Positions 9,247 to 18,264 of a DNA stretch of 64,000 bases are shown here, one piece after another; position 1 is the stretch's first letter; every line of letters starts with the position of its first letter. Source of the DNA: Rhodomicrobium sp. (GTDB taxonomy: Bacteria; Pseudomonadota; Alphaproteobacteria; Rhizobiales; HXMU1428-3); NCBI GenBank assembly GCA_021604665.1, contig BQJK01000003.1, forward strand, positions 370,461-434,460, read 5' to 3'. A program made the translations under genes and the position numbers. The notes beneath the pieces are model-generated. The model saw only the letters and a list, made by a program, of their open reading frames with translations. It did no database searches and was not told where the DNA came from.

Positions 9247-11363
9247 CCGGTGGTTCTTATCTGCTCGGCTGTGAGTAATTTTGATTGATCTGAGCTTTTT
9301 TCAGATGAGGTTTCTGAGTTTGATATGCTCTGGGTGATGGTGCTTTCCCCAGCTTCGGCAGTGAGTTCATCTAATGAGGCCGGGTAGCCTAACAGATAGC
9401 CTTGGCCTTCATTGCAGCCTTCTGCTTGTAACAACTCCATTTGTTCAAGGGTCTCAATGCCTTCTGCCAGGACTGGAATATCCAGACTTCTGCCTAAAGC
9501 CAGCACAGCGCGGATGATGGCCTTGGTTTGTTTGTCATGCTTGACGCCATCGATAAATGTGCGATCAAGCTTGATTTTATCAAACGGGAAGGTGCGCAGG
9601 GTATCTAATGAGGAATAGCCGCTACCGAAATCATCCAGCGCGATGCCAACCCCAAGGGCTTTAATCTGGCGGATGGTGTGGAGAGACCGGGTTTTATCTT
9701 TTATTACGGCAGTTTCTGTTAACTCCAACTCGAGGCGGTGGGGAGCTAAGCCTGTGTCTATTAGAATTTGATGGATCTGCCTTGGCAGCTGAGGGTCCAT
9801 GAGCTGAACGGCAGAAATATTGACGGCGACTTTGGTCATGGGCAACCAGGAGACAGCGTCACTGCAGGCCTGGCGGAGCACCCATTCCCCTAAAGTAATG
9901 ATGAGGCCGTTATCTTCTGCGATGGGGATGAAGTCTGATGGTGGGATGTTGCCGCGTTCAGGGTGATTCCATCTTAATAGGGCTTCATAGCCGCAGATTT
10001 CTCCATCTATTAGAGATGTCTGGCGCTGATAATTTACTGATAAACCACCTTCTGAGATAGCATTCTGTAAAGCATCTGCTAAGTGGCGGCGTTCTCTGAC
10101 GACATTCCCTATTTTTTCATCATAAAAGCAGATGGTTTCAAGGAAGTTTGATTTCGCGTGGAACATGGCGAGGTCTGCATTATTGACCAGCAGTTCAGTT
10201 TCTGTACCAACAGTTGGGTATTGCGCAAGGCCAATGCTTGCGCCTGCTATGGTTTCGAGACCAGTGAGCAGCATAGGTTTGTCAAAAACTTCTTGCAGCC
10301 TTATGCAAAATGCCTCCAGCTCTTTTTCATCATTAAATGATTTGATAGCGGCGAACTCATCTCCGCCTAATCTGGCTACATGTTCACCCTCTGTGGTCAT
10401 GGAGAGCATGCGGCCTGCTAAAATTTTCAACATCTGATCACCAGCTGAGTGACCGCGGCTGTCATTCACTTCTTTAAAGCGGTTGAGATCTATGCAGATG
10501 ATGGCGACCTTGTGTTTGTTCTCTTTTGCCTCTTCTATCATTTGATGCAATTTTTCACCGAAGCTGGTGCGGTTTGGCAAGCCAGTGAGGGAATCGTGAA
10601 GCGCCATTTTGCGTAATTCTGCATGAGAATCTGTGCGCAAGGAGCGGTCTATCAAATAGCTGGAAATACTGGTGCCGAGGATCAGAACCGCAACGCCGGC
10701 GATAGACAGCGCTAAGGCTTGTTTTGCCAGAAAATCAATCTCGCTCACATTGACGGTGAGGGGGCTAACCTTGAACGCTGTCATGCCAGTGAAATGCAGG
10801 CCGACAATGGCTGTGACGAGTGCGGCAAGAGCCGAGAGGAAATGCTTATTATCTTCAATGTTTTTAGCTGTAATTGTGAAGCTGAGGGCAGAGAATATGA
10901 CGGCGATACCGATGGAAACGAGAATATAGAATTGGTTCCATTCAACCAGTCCGACAATTTTGTATGCGAACATACCGGTATAATGCATGGCTGCTATGGA
11001 AAGACCAAAGATGGCCCCACCAGTGGCATGGAAAATACGATTATTTTTTATGCCGGAGAGGGCGATGCCTACGTAGGCTCCTGTGACTACAATAATTAAA
11101 GATATGATGGTTAGGACGGGGTCGAAGCTGATGTTTAATGTTGGTTGGTGGCCCATCATGGCGATAAAGTGAGTTGACCATATGGTACAGCCAGCGGTAA
11201 TTGCTGTGAGGAATTGCCAACCGATTTTCTGTGTTCCTTTAGTGGAGAATGATCTCGGCTGCAGGCGCAATGTTACTGCTGAGCCTGAGAGACACATTAT
11301 TGCTGCCAAGACGACCACCCATAAATTATGCTCGGTTGTGATGCAGCTGAGTATTGCCATCAT
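9243..11363 (-). CDS. MHYT-GGDEF-EAL cyclic-di-GMP signalling protein
   Basis: 706 residues. Residues ~1-235 hold the MHYT membrane sensor: seven helices with the repeated motif seen as HFIAMMGH, MHYTGM and LHFTGM, proposed in this family to bind a metal such as copper and sense a diatomic gas. A GGDEF domain follows with intact RLGGDEF and no RxxD inhibitory site at the usual place. Then comes an EAL domain with YEALLRW, ELTETAV, DDFGSGYSSL, KLDRTFI and AEGIE, all expected for an active phosphodiesterase. It may therefore both make and degrade c-di-GMP. Start at the first of two ATGs (11363), with GGGAGGA nine bases upstream. It lies on the same strand as the ligase pair above but 157 bp away. 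Confidence 0.95.
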   Translation of the reverse strand: MMAILSCITTEHNLWVVVLAAIMCLSGSAVTLRLQPRSFSTKGTQKIGWQFLTAITAGCTIWSTHFIAMMGHQPTLNISFDPVLTIISLIIVVTGAYVGIALSGIKNNRIFHATGGAIFGLSIAAMHYTGMFAYKIVGLVEWNQFYILVSIGIAVIFSALSFTITAKNIEDNKHFLSALAALVTAIVGLHFTGMTAFKVSPLTVNVSEIDFLAKQALALSIAGVAVLILGTSISSYLIDRSLRTDSHAELRKMALHDSLTGLPNRTSFGEKLHQMIEEAKENKHKVAIICIDLNRFKEVNDSRGHSAGDQMLKILAGRMLSMTTEGEHVARLGGDEFAAIKSFNDEKELEAFCIRLQEVFDKPMLLTGLETIAGASIGLAQYPTVGTETELLVNNADLAMFHAKSNFLETICFYDEKIGNVVRERRHLADALQNAISEGGLSVNYQRQTSLIDGEICGYEALLRWNHPERGNIPPSDFIPIAEDNGLIITLGEWVLRQACSDAVSWLPMTKVAVNISAVQLMDPQLPRQIHQILIDTGLAPHRLELELTETAVIKDKTRSLHTIRQIKALGVGIALDDFGSGYSSLDTLRTFPFDKIKLDRTFIDGVKHDKQTKAIIRAVLALGRSLDIPVLAEGIETLEQMELLQAEGCNEGQGYLLGYPASLDELTAEAGESTITQSISNSETSSEKSSDQSKLLTAEQIRTTG

Positions 11364-11520
11364 TTAGAAGAGTCCTCCCGACTTTATTCTACGGGGAGAG
11401 CTTAGCTAAAAAATCTTAAAAAATTAGGGGTTTAACTTGCCTGTAAAGGTTTCAAGGGGCTTAAACTCCATACCAAATTGAACCAACTTAGGATTGATCA
11501 ATTGTGGGGGGGGCTATTTG

Positions 11521-13098
11521 CTAAAGGGCGGGTGGCGGCAAGGTGCGGTTACCTTCCGCGTCAAGAATGTCAACGGTGCGGCTGTAGAGCTTCTCAGCTC
11601 TTGCAGCTGTTTCGCCGATGCAAACAACACCGAGTTTGCCAAACTCTGATAGCGCGCCAATAAGGTGGAATGTGACACCTTCGCCGGTGGCGCTATGGAA
11701 ATGAAGGCCGTTCATAACAGATATATCAACCAGGTCATAAGGGGTGAGGCCTCTGTAATTTATGGATTCGAGATTATCTGAGGCATAGTAAAAACGGGGG
11801 TGACCGGCGACTGTTAGATATTGGCCAGTTGCTGGATCATAACGACCGTCGGTGAGGAATTGCAGCATTTGAAACGGGTGGGTCGTGCCGCCTTTGCGCA
11901 AGTTAATCTCGATCGCATAATGCTGCCACTTGTCGCCAGCCTTCACGGAAATAAAATCTATTCCGAAGCGTCCTAAAACGCCTTTATCGCGCAGGATGCT
12001 GGCAGCTTTCATGCCGGTGTCTTGTATGGTTATGCGGTAGCTTTCATCTGCCGGGAATTTGCAACCGATAAAAATCTGTCCATTATCACCACCGAGCAGT
12101 TGATCATGAGTTGAGATGGCGTCGAGGGTGCCAATCGGGTTGACGCGAAATTGGGCGGAGGGGGAGCGTTTATTCGGGCCTGTGATAAACTCTTCCACTA
12201 TGCCGCCCATTGCCGCAAATTTTTGCTGGTAGAGCTGCCAGGAAATGGCCTCAGCTTCAAAATTCAGTTTTGGTAGATGCTCGACAACCCAGGGGCGTAA
12301 TGCGCGGCCAGTGGGGGCGTCTTGTAGTTTCATTATGGCGTTGCCTTCACCGGAGAAGCCTTCATTAATTTTGACAACGGCTTTTTCCAGTGCCGGGTTG
12401 CGCTCTTTTAATGCGGTGATGGCATCGGCGATATCATCTGGTGAGGTGAGATCTTCATACCCGTCTGGCATGAGGATGCTGGCATCCCTGAAAATATGAC
12501 GGGAGCCGCTTTTGGAGCCCCAATGCAGATGTTTAGGATCACAGCCATATATCGGAATGCCGAGATGAAGCGCGAGTGATTGTTCCAGCTCCGTCACGGT
12601 GAAGCAGGTCATATGGGTGACATCTGGTGTTTGAATGGCGCTGAGAATGCGCTCTATTAAACGCGGGCGGCGGAGGATTTTTTCAGTCAGGGCGATAGGT
12701 GAAGGGTCATCACAGGCCAGGAGGGTCAGGCGGCTGCGGGCGTGTTGGGCGGGCACGCCGGGTAAAAGATGCAGATAATAATCAATGATCATCTCATGGA
12801 TGGGTGTGCTGGTGAGGTAGATAACTTTTGTGCGGGGCATTCGCAGCAGTAACAACAGGCACAGCATGCGCTCTTCATAATGGTGAACGCCGGAGATACG
12901 GGCCATAATCTCCTGATCCAGACTGAGGCTTGGGAGTATGACGACGGTTTTTGGTGTGTTTGGGTCTTTAAAAATTTGTTCAAAGGTTGCGGCAAACTTA
13001 TTCTGCAAGGCATTGAATGCCGCTGTTATCTCTTCGCCTGTTTGCGGGAGCCCTTCACGGAACGGCGGGGCCAAGTGCTCGTCTTTGTTATTGTTCAT
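11521..13098 (-). CDS. PGM1-like ATP-grasp peptide ligase
   Basis: 525 residues, no signal peptide. The centre carries an ATP-grasp core, with VVKINEGFSGEGNA as nucleotide-binding motif and YAIEINLRKGGTTHPF as metal-binding motif. The N-terminal half (YLTSTPIHEMIIDYYLHLLP, TLLACDDPSPIALTEKIL) and the C-terminal tail (YRGLTPYDLVD, GEGVTFHLIGAL) match the family named after PGM1, the pheganomycin peptide ligase. Such enzymes join a carboxylate to an amine by an acyl-phosphate route. The ATG overlaps the stop of the upstream AstE-like gene by 4 bp, so the two are translationally coupled. The pair probably makes and trims, or acylates and deacylates, one small molecule; identity unknown. Confidence 0.85.
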   Translation of the reverse strand: MNNNKDEHLAPPFREGLPQTGEEITAAFNALQNKFAATFEQIFKDPNTPKTVVILPSLSLDQEIMARISGVHHYEERMLCLLLLLRMPRTKVIYLTSTPIHEMIIDYYLHLLPGVPAQHARSRLTLLACDDPSPIALTEKILRRPRLIERILSAIQTPDVTHMTCFTVTELEQSLALHLGIPIYGCDPKHLHWGSKSGSRHIFRDASILMPDGYEDLTSPDDIADAITALKERNPALEKAVVKINEGFSGEGNAIMKLQDAPTGRALRPWVVEHLPKLNFEAEAISWQLYQQKFAAMGGIVEEFITGPNKRSPSAQFRVNPIGTLDAISTHDQLLGGDNGQIFIGCKFPADESYRITIQDTGMKAASILRDKGVLGRFGIDFISVKAGDKWQHYAIEINLRKGGTTHPFQMLQFLTDGRYDPATGQYLTVAGHPRFYYASDNLESINYRGLTPYDLVDISVMNGLHFHSATGEGVTFHLIGALSEFGKLGVVCIGETAARAEKLYSRTVDILDAEGNRTLPPPAL

Positions 13099-14156
13099 TT
13101 GAGGGGTGCACCTCTCTCATTTATTTCCTGCATCAGGTATCCAAGACAATCTGAGCGAATGGCGTTTGTATCTAAGGTGAGCATGGCCGGGATGGCCGTT
13201 TGCTTTAAACGCACTTCGTTATCTTTATATTCGATGATGTCTTGTGGCGGCTGGTCTTGAATGGCGGAGAGTATCTCTAATTGCTTCTGGCTTTTGCTGC
13301 ATCTCACGCCAAGGCTGGCGCCGGGGCTCAATTTTTGAAAATTTAACTCATCAAGGTCTGGCCTGAGGATAAAATCGGCCGCTGTGCCATTGAATGAGAA
13401 GCTGGCATCTTCGGGGAGTTTGATGATCGAGATTGTTTGCAGCAGTGTGAATTCATCTGGGCTAGGCAAATTTGTTGGCAGTTCCTTCAGGTTTAAAAGG
13501 CGGTCTATATAAGCTGCTGTCTCTTCATTAATGGCGCTCTCGCCGATGCGGCCACACTCGATGGTAACGGCAGGGCAAATTGAAGCGAGGGCGGCTGACT
13601 GCACGCCAAGGGGGCGCTCAAAATAGACGATGTCTTTGGCGAAGAGTTTTGCGAGATGTATGTAGGCAGGCTCTAGCCGGTTGATGCAGCCATAATGTGG
13701 GTTTTTGCCGGTGTTGTTGTGAATGTCCACACTCGCGAAGGGGCGCTGGCTTTGAACGTAGCTTGTCACTTTTGCCATTATCGCCGCTTCTTTGCTGGTT
13801 TTATGCGGCGTGCCTGGCCAGCACCGATTAAAGTCGATTTGATTTGAGAGGGTGCGGGTATTGGCTTTGGCGGCTGCTATATTGCCGATGAATATGATAA
13901 GCGGTCGGGGGAATTGTTTATTTCTATACCTGTTCAGGATCAGCTTTAGAGCCTCGAAGCCGGTATGTTCATTGCCGTGAAGGAGAATGGTGAGAAATAA
14001 GGGGGTGTCTTCTTTACCGCTGAGATGCAGTAAGGTCGGCCCATTTAAATGTTGCCATAGTTCTGTGGCGGTGCAGGTATATAGGGCCTCTGGCACCTTG
14101 TTTAGACTGATGAGATCTCTTCTGGGGATGTCTCCTTCATCAGAAAATCCTTTCAT
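13095..14156 (-). CDS. Succinylglutamate desuccinylase / aspartoacylase family hydrolase
   Basis: 353 residues of the M14-like AstE/AspA zinc hydrolase family. Zinc ligands and substrate motifs are present: LLHGNEHTG (His and Glu), DFNRCWPG (arginine for the substrate carboxylate), DIHNNTG (His) and VTIECGRIGE (catalytic Glu). The C-terminal ~100 residues form the usual beta domain. The family removes acyl groups from N-acyl amino acids or trims peptides. It is not next to arginine-succinyltransferase pathway genes, so true AstE activity is unlikely; coupling to the PGM1-like ligase (4-bp overlap) points to the ligase product. The start at 14156 has AGAGG nine bases upstream. The 526-bp region upstream is shared with divergent glnN. 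Confidence 0.87.
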   Translation of the reverse strand: MKGFSDEGDIPRRDLISLNKVPEALYTCTATELWQHLNGPTLLHLSGKEDTPLFLTILLHGNEHTGFEALKLILNRYRNKQFPRPLIIFIGNIAAAKANTRTLSNQIDFNRCWPGTPHKTSKEAAIMAKVTSYVQSQRPFASVDIHNNTGKNPHYGCINRLEPAYIHLAKLFAKDIVYFERPLGVQSAALASICPAVTIECGRIGESAINEETAAYIDRLLNLKELPTNLPSPDEFTLLQTISIIKLPEDASFSFNGTAADFILRPDLDELNFQKLSPGASLGVRCSKSQKQLEILSAIQDQPPQDIIEYKDNEVRLKQTAIPAMLTLDTNAIRSDCLGYLMQEINERGAPLK

Positions 14157-14301
14157 AAATTACGACCTCTGCTAATTCGCTCTTCAATTTCCTTATTCGT
14201 CTGAGCCTACAGGGCTAGTTCACCACCGGCAAGGTGGGAGAGGCGGGGGCTATCTCTTCCCCAAGTTATTTGTGCTAAAAATATAACCACAAAGTCTCGG
14301 T
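14157..14301. other. Intergenic part upstream of the AstE-like gene
   Basis: No gene seen. It must hold the promoter of the AstE-like/ligase operon. I found no -24/-12 element on the minus strand here. A 5-bp hairpin (CCACC/GGTGG) sits near 14223. Confidence 0.4.
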
Positions 14302-14336
14302 GCCTAAAAAATAGGCGTAACGCTTAAAAATTTAGC
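14302..14336. promoter_or_regulatory. Tandem 15-bp palindromes, probable NtrC-type enhancer sites
   Basis: GCCTAAAAAATAGGC (14302-14316) and GCTTAAAAATTTAGC (14322-14336) both have the form GC-N11-GC with an A/T core. Their centres are 20 bp apart, two helical turns. They lie about 107 and 127 bp upstream of the start expected from the sigma-54 promoter of glnN, the usual position for an enhancer-binding activator. Similar sites precede glnK and the second amt gene in this window. NtrC as the binder is inference. Confidence 0.65.
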
Positions 14337-14408
14337 GGGCTTATGCTGTGATTTATAGGTATTTGGCGATTTTTGCGGCGTTTTCAGGGGTTGTGGCTGC
14401 TTTAAATG

Positions 14409-14425
14409 GTGGCACGCTCCTTGCG
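14409..14425 (+). promoter_or_regulatory. Sigma-54 (-24/-12) promoter of glnN
   Basis: TGGCACG-N4-TTGC (14410-14424) matches the RpoN consensus at every position. Expected transcription start near 14436, leaving a leader of about 245 nt before the glnN ATG. Confidence 0.88.
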
Positions 14426-14435
14426 AAGTCGTTCC

Positions 14436-14682
14436 CAACCTCAGTTGCGACACGGGACTTGCACCCTGTTGTGGCCTAAGGGATGTGCCACGCAGCTTTC
14501 AAGCTGTGTGGCACTTGATAAACCGGGGAGCTGAGAACGCTCGTAATGCTATCGCTGTTAGCGGTACCAGGGATTATGAGGCGATCGTGCCGGAAGGAAG
14601 GATGGCTGAGTAAAATCAGCTAACCCTTACCATCCTTTGATGCCGAATTATTCAGCCCATTAATTATTATAAGGATCACGCC
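14436..14682 (+). promoter_or_regulatory. Long structured 5' leader of glnN, class not recognised
   Basis: The stretch between the sigma-54 start and glnN is rich in complementary segments. There is a 14-bp hairpin with one G-U pair (14485-14514) and a closing stem CTCAG (14440-14444) with CTGAG (14531-14535). A GAGC/GCTC hairpin lies near 14528-14542. A two-layer structure has AAGGATGG (14598-14605) pairing with CCATCCTT (14630-14637) around CTGA/TCAG. None of the hairpins is followed by a T-tract, so a simple terminator attenuator is not seen. It could be a riboswitch, a protein-binding leader or an mRNA stabiliser. The glnN start has AAGGA seven bases upstream, close behind the last stem. 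Confidence 0.5.
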
Positions 14683-16863
14683 ATGAGCGGAAATACCGTG
14701 AGGCTCAATGCCATTTCATCGATTATTGCTACGCCGCCGGTTAAGGCCGGTTTTGATTATGTAAATAGCCCAACCAGTGAAGTTTGGGGCAAAAATGTAT
14801 TTAGTCTCAACCAAATGGCGCAGCGATTGCCGAAGGGTGTTTTTAAATCCTTGAAAAAAACGATCACTTCAGGTGAGCCGCTTGATCTTTCAACTGCGGA
14901 TGCTGTTGCTGAAGCGATGAAAACCTGGGCGATCTCGAAGGGCGCGACCCATTATGCGCATGTCTTCTACCCGCTTACCGGGTTGACCGCTGAAAAGCAT
15001 GACTCGTTTTATGACCCAGATGGTGATGGTGATACGATCGCGACTTTTTCTGGTTCTGCCCTGGTCCAGGGCGAGCCTGATGGTTCTTCATTCCCGAATG
15101 GCGGCATTCGCCAGACCAACCAAGCCCGTGGCTATACGATCTGGGATGTGACAAGCCCGGCCTATATTACTGAAAACCCGAACGGCACTACACTTTGTAT
15201 CCCAACGGCGTTTGTTTCCTGGACCGGCGAATCTCTTGATAAGAAAACACCTGTGCTCCGTTCTATGCAGGCGCTAAATGAGCAAACGCAGCGGGTTTTG
15301 AAATTCTTTGGCACAGATGGGGCGTTTGTTTCCTCAACTGCTGGTGCTGAGCAGGAATATTTCCTGATTGATGATAACTTCTTTTACGCGCGGCCTGACC
15401 TTTTAGCATGTGGGCGCACGCTGTTTGGCTCACCGCCTCCGAAGGGTCAGGAATTTGATGACCATTATTTCGGTGCTATCCCTGAGCGGGTGCAAGCCTT
15501 TATGTTCGAGGTTGAGCGGGAATGCTTTAAACTCGGTATTCCAACCAAGACACGGCATAATGAAGTGGCACCTGGGCAATATGAAATTGCGCCTGTGTTT
15601 GAGTTTGCTAATGTGGCCACCGATCATCAGCAGCTTGTCATGACGACTTTGAAAAAAGTCGCGACCAAATATGGCATGACTGCCTTGATGCACGAGAAGC
15701 CATTTGCTGGTGTTAACGGTAGCGGTAAGCATGTGAACTTCTCTATGGGGTCTTCTGATTCGGGGAACTTGTTTGACCCGGGTGATACCCCAGCTGAAAA
15801 TGCTCAGTTCCTGGTTTTCTGCTGTGCGATGATTAGCGCCGTTTATAAGCACTCAAAATTGCTACGGGCTGTTGTTGCCTCTGCGTCTAATGATCACCGC
15901 CTTGGGGCGAATGAAGCGCCGCCGGCGATTATCTCTATCTTCCTTGGTGATGAGCTGAATGAGATTATGCAGTCAATCGCTTATGCGGGTGATGTTAAAT
16001 CGAAGAAAACAACATTGAGCGTTGGTGTTGATGTCTTGCCGCCTATTCCGATGCATTCTGGTGACAGGAACCGGACAAGCCCAATGGCCTTTACTGGCAA
16101 CCGGTTTGAGTTCCGCGCGGTTGGCTCAAACCAATCAATTGCCGGGCCGATGGTTGCGATGAACACGATTATGGCGGAAGCTCTGGATGAGGCTGCCACT
16201 TTCCTTGAAAATACTGATACCAGCACCACCGAAAAACTGGGTGAAGCTGTTGCTAAATATGTTGGCAAGGTATGGGCGAATTGCTCTAGCGTTGTGTTTA
16301 ATGGTGATGGTTATTCTGATGCCTGGCATGAGGAAGCTGCTCACCGTGGTTTGCCTAACCTTAGAACAACAGCTGACGCGCTAGATGCTCTCAAAGAGCA
16401 GAAGGTGACGGACCTGTTTAGCAAATATGGTGTTTTGTCAGAGCGGGAGATTGATTCTCGTTATGAGGTTTATGCGGAGCAGTATATTGCCACTGTGAAT
16501 GTTGAATCTAATCTGGTTGTTGAAATGGCAAAAACTATGATCTTCCCGGCGGCTATCAGATATCAGGGCGAGCTTGCGAATAGCCTTGCTAATCTGAAAG
16601 CTATTGGCATTGAAACAGACCATGGCACTATTTCTCAACTCACTGACCTTATCAAGAAATTACAGGATAGTGTTGGCGAGCTGGAGACCATGAAAGACGG
16701 TGAGCATAACTGCGCTGATGTTGCGGCTCATTGTATGTTTGTGAAGGATGAAATTCTGCCGAAGATGCTTGAAGTTCGGAGCTATGTTGATGCTCTTGAA
16801 GAGATAGTCGCGGATGATCATTGGCCTCTGCCGACCTTCCAGGAAATGCTTTATATCAAATAA
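14683..16863 (+). CDS. glnN: Type III glutamine synthetase
   Basis: 726 residues, the length of GSIII (about 700-730) rather than GSI (~470). It makes glutamine from glutamate, ammonium and ATP in the cytoplasm. Recognisable family features: the N-terminal GSIII segment with [20 protein letters not shown], the catalytic core motifs [35 protein letters not shown] and [14 protein letters not shown], and the helical C-terminal ~170 residues ending in [14 protein letters not shown] at 14683 with AAGGA upstream. Expression is probably driven by RpoN and an NtrC-like activator under nitrogen limitation, judged from the promoter and upstream palindromes. Many alphaproteobacteria carry GSIII as a second synthetase beside GlnA; GlnA is not in this window. 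Confidence 0.97.
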   Translation: MSGNTVRLNAISSIIATPPVKAGFDYVNSPTSEVWGKNVFSLNQMAQRLPKGVFKSLKKTITSGEPLDLSTADAVAEAMKTWAISKGATHYAHVFYPLTGLTAEKHDSFYDPDGDGDTIATFSGSALVQGEPDGSSFPNGGIRQTNQARGYTIWDVTSPAYITENPNGTTLCIPTAFVSWTGESLDKKTPVLRSMQALNEQTQRVLKFFGTDGAFVSSTAGAEQEYFLIDDNFFYARPDLLACGRTLFGSPPPKGQEFDDHYFGAIPERVQAFMFEVERECFKLGIPTKTRHNEVAPGQYEIAPVFEFANVATDHQQLVMTTLKKVATKYGMTALMHEKPFAGVNGSGKHVNFSMGSSDSGNLFDPGDTPAENAQFLVFCCAMISAVYKHSKLLRAVVASASNDHRLGANEAPPAIISIFLGDELNEIMQSIAYAGDVKSKKTTLSVGVDVLPPIPMHSGDRNRTSPMAFTGNRFEFRAVGSNQSIAGPMVAMNTIMAEALDEAATFLENTDTSTTEKLGEAVAKYVGKVWANCSSVVFNGDGYSDAWHEEAAHRGLPNLRTTADALDALKEQKVTDLFSKYGVLSEREIDSRYEVYAEQYIATVNVESNLVVEMAKTMIFPAAIRYQGELANSLANLKAIGIETDHGTISQLTDLIKKLQDSVGELETMKDGEHNCADVAAHCMFVKDEILPKMLEVRSYVDALEEIVADDHWPLPTFQEMLYIK

Positions 16864-16891
16864 ACTCTTCCCTCAAGAAGCAGTGAACTTT

Positions 16892-16930
16892 AAGGCGCTT
16901 TCCCTTTTCTTAAGGGGAGCGCCTTTTTTT
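16892..16930 (+). terminator. Rho-independent terminator of glnN
   Basis: GGCGCT-TTCCCTT pairs with AAGGGG-AGCGCC, followed by seven T residues, about 30 bp after the glnN stop. Confidence 0.88.
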
Positions 16931-16968
16931 ATCGGGCGCTTTATGACGACATGAAAATTAATTGAAAT

Positions 16969-17001
16969 AAAAAACCCCGGCAGGTGACTGCCGGGGTTTT
17001 T
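16969..17001 (-). terminator. Bidirectional terminator after the 17052 gene
   Basis: Perfect stem AACCCCGGCAG / CTGCCGGGGTT with loop GTGA, flanked by A and T runs on both sides. It sits about 50 bp past the minus-strand stop. Confidence 0.88.
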
Positions 17002-17051
17002 AACATTCATACCATCATAATGGTTTTATACGCTCAATCTTGTGATTGTGT

Positions 17052-17882
17052 TTAGCAGTAAGACAGCGCGCCATGTTCAAATGTGCAGGCATCGGTGAAA
17101 TAAGTACGGTCATTGTGCTTAACTGTATTATATCTCGCATTTCCGAGCTCGATTTTTACACCAACCTTGAATTCATGCGCCTCCGCACCGACGTTTACAT
17201 TGTCTAGCCATAAGCCATTCCATTGAGCAAACAGTGATGCGGATGTGCCCGGAAGCCTCGCCAGGCCTGTAACACTGCCATAATCAAGATCTGGGACTCC
17301 GGCCGGATCGAAGTCTACATGGCCATAGTAACCTTCAACTTTAATGTCATCAGTAAGGTAGTATCTTAGCTGCAATTTTCCGTACCATGCTTCAGTACCT
17401 TCAACATCGATATAACCACCAGCACCGCCAAGGGTGAAACGATCACGGTAATATTCAGCTTCACCGCCAATCCGGTCTGTATCAATATCCGGGGTGCCAG
17501 ATAATTCATATGTATGATGGGCAAGGCTGATGCCATACATATATCTCGTGGGATCACGGCGATTGATATGAAGGATGCTGCCATATTCCTTAATGGTCGC
17601 AGTATTAAAATCTTCGTATAAAAATGTTGAGTCTGACTGGAAATTCAGGCCGAACAACATGAAGGCCGTGCTGCTGCTAAGGAATGAGGTAAAGGCGCTA
17701 TTATCTCCTCCATTATTGCCAGCGATGAATGTACTACCAACAGATGCGCTGAGGCGTGAGGCCAGATTAAGCGATGCCCAGAAATCATCTGTTCTTGGGT
17801 CAAGATTTTGAGCGTTTAGTGGTGCGGCAGATGCGGCGAATAGAATTGAAGCGGCAAGCGCGAGTGTTGCTTTTTTTAGCAC
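17052..17882 (-). CDS. Predicted outer-membrane beta-barrel-like protein
   Basis: 277 residues from a GTG at 17882 with GGGG upstream. This start gives a clean signal peptide (LKKATLALAASILFAASAA-PLNAQ); the ATG at 17942 would put 20 polar residues in front. The mature part alternates short amphipathic strands with many Gly, Tyr, Asp and Asn, e.g. YGKLQLRYYLTDDIKVEGYYG, typical of a barrel of about ten strands. A Cys pair near the C-terminus (DACTFEHGALSYC) could form a disulphide. I do not recognise the family. General appearance resembles BcsS-like proteins but the match is weak. It is monocistronic, closed by its own terminator. Confidence 0.75.
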   Translation of the reverse strand: MLKKATLALAASILFAASAAPLNAQNLDPRTDDFWASLNLASRLSASVGSTFIAGNNGGDNSAFTSFLSSSTAFMLFGLNFQSDSTFLYEDFNTATIKEYGSILHINRRDPTRYMYGISLAHHTYELSGTPDIDTDRIGGEAEYYRDRFTLGGAGGYIDVEGTEAWYGKLQLRYYLTDDIKVEGYYGHVDFDPAGVPDLDYGSVTGLARLPGTSASLFAQWNGLWLDNVNVGAEAHEFKVGVKIELGNARYNTVKHNDRTYFTDACTFEHGALSYC

Positions 17883-18264
17883 GACGTATATCCCCGATGA
17901 ATTAGTGTCTACGCCATAACAAGATACAAAAGCATAAAACAAATCAGATATGAAAAGTTAACTGCGCCGCGCGAATGCAGCAAGAGTTAAACATCGAATA
18001 ATGTGGGGAAATATTGTGGTTAAACTAGCTGGAACAGTAATTTTAAAGTGCTGTGGTATATTAGAGTCAAGTTTGGCGGTGTCTTTAACCCTTGATGGCG
18101 TTGTTTTTAAATGTTGTTGCTTATGCCATTCTGAGGGTTAGGGACTGATGTGAAATACTGTGACCCAGCAGTTCTAATTTCATAGGGTTCCATGGTCTAA
18201 TTTAATCTAAATGGTGCTTCATTTAGGCTTTTCATTGTAGTATGGGTTAACTTAAAGGCTGAAG
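17883..18264. other. Divergent intergenic region
   Basis: About 380 bp between the barrel protein (minus) and the methyltransferase (plus). It must hold both promoters. No hairpin, repeat or small gene was found that I can support. Confidence 0.4.

Noticed and set aside
11506..11513. Run of eight G as a phase-variation tract
   Set aside because: It lies downstream of the ligase stop, outside any coding or promoter element I can recognise.
13095..14156. True AstE of the arginine succinyltransferase pathway
   Set aside because: None of the other pathway genes are near and the gene is coupled to a ligase instead.
14157..14301. Sigma-54 promoter for the AstE-like/ligase operon
   Set aside because: No TGGC...TTGC arrangement on the minus strand in this stretch.
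14430..14539. Match of the glnN leader to the glutamine (glnA) riboswitch
   Set aside because: CGTT...AACG and GGAAG segments look alike at first, but order and spacing do not fit, and the first arm lies upstream of the expected transcription start.
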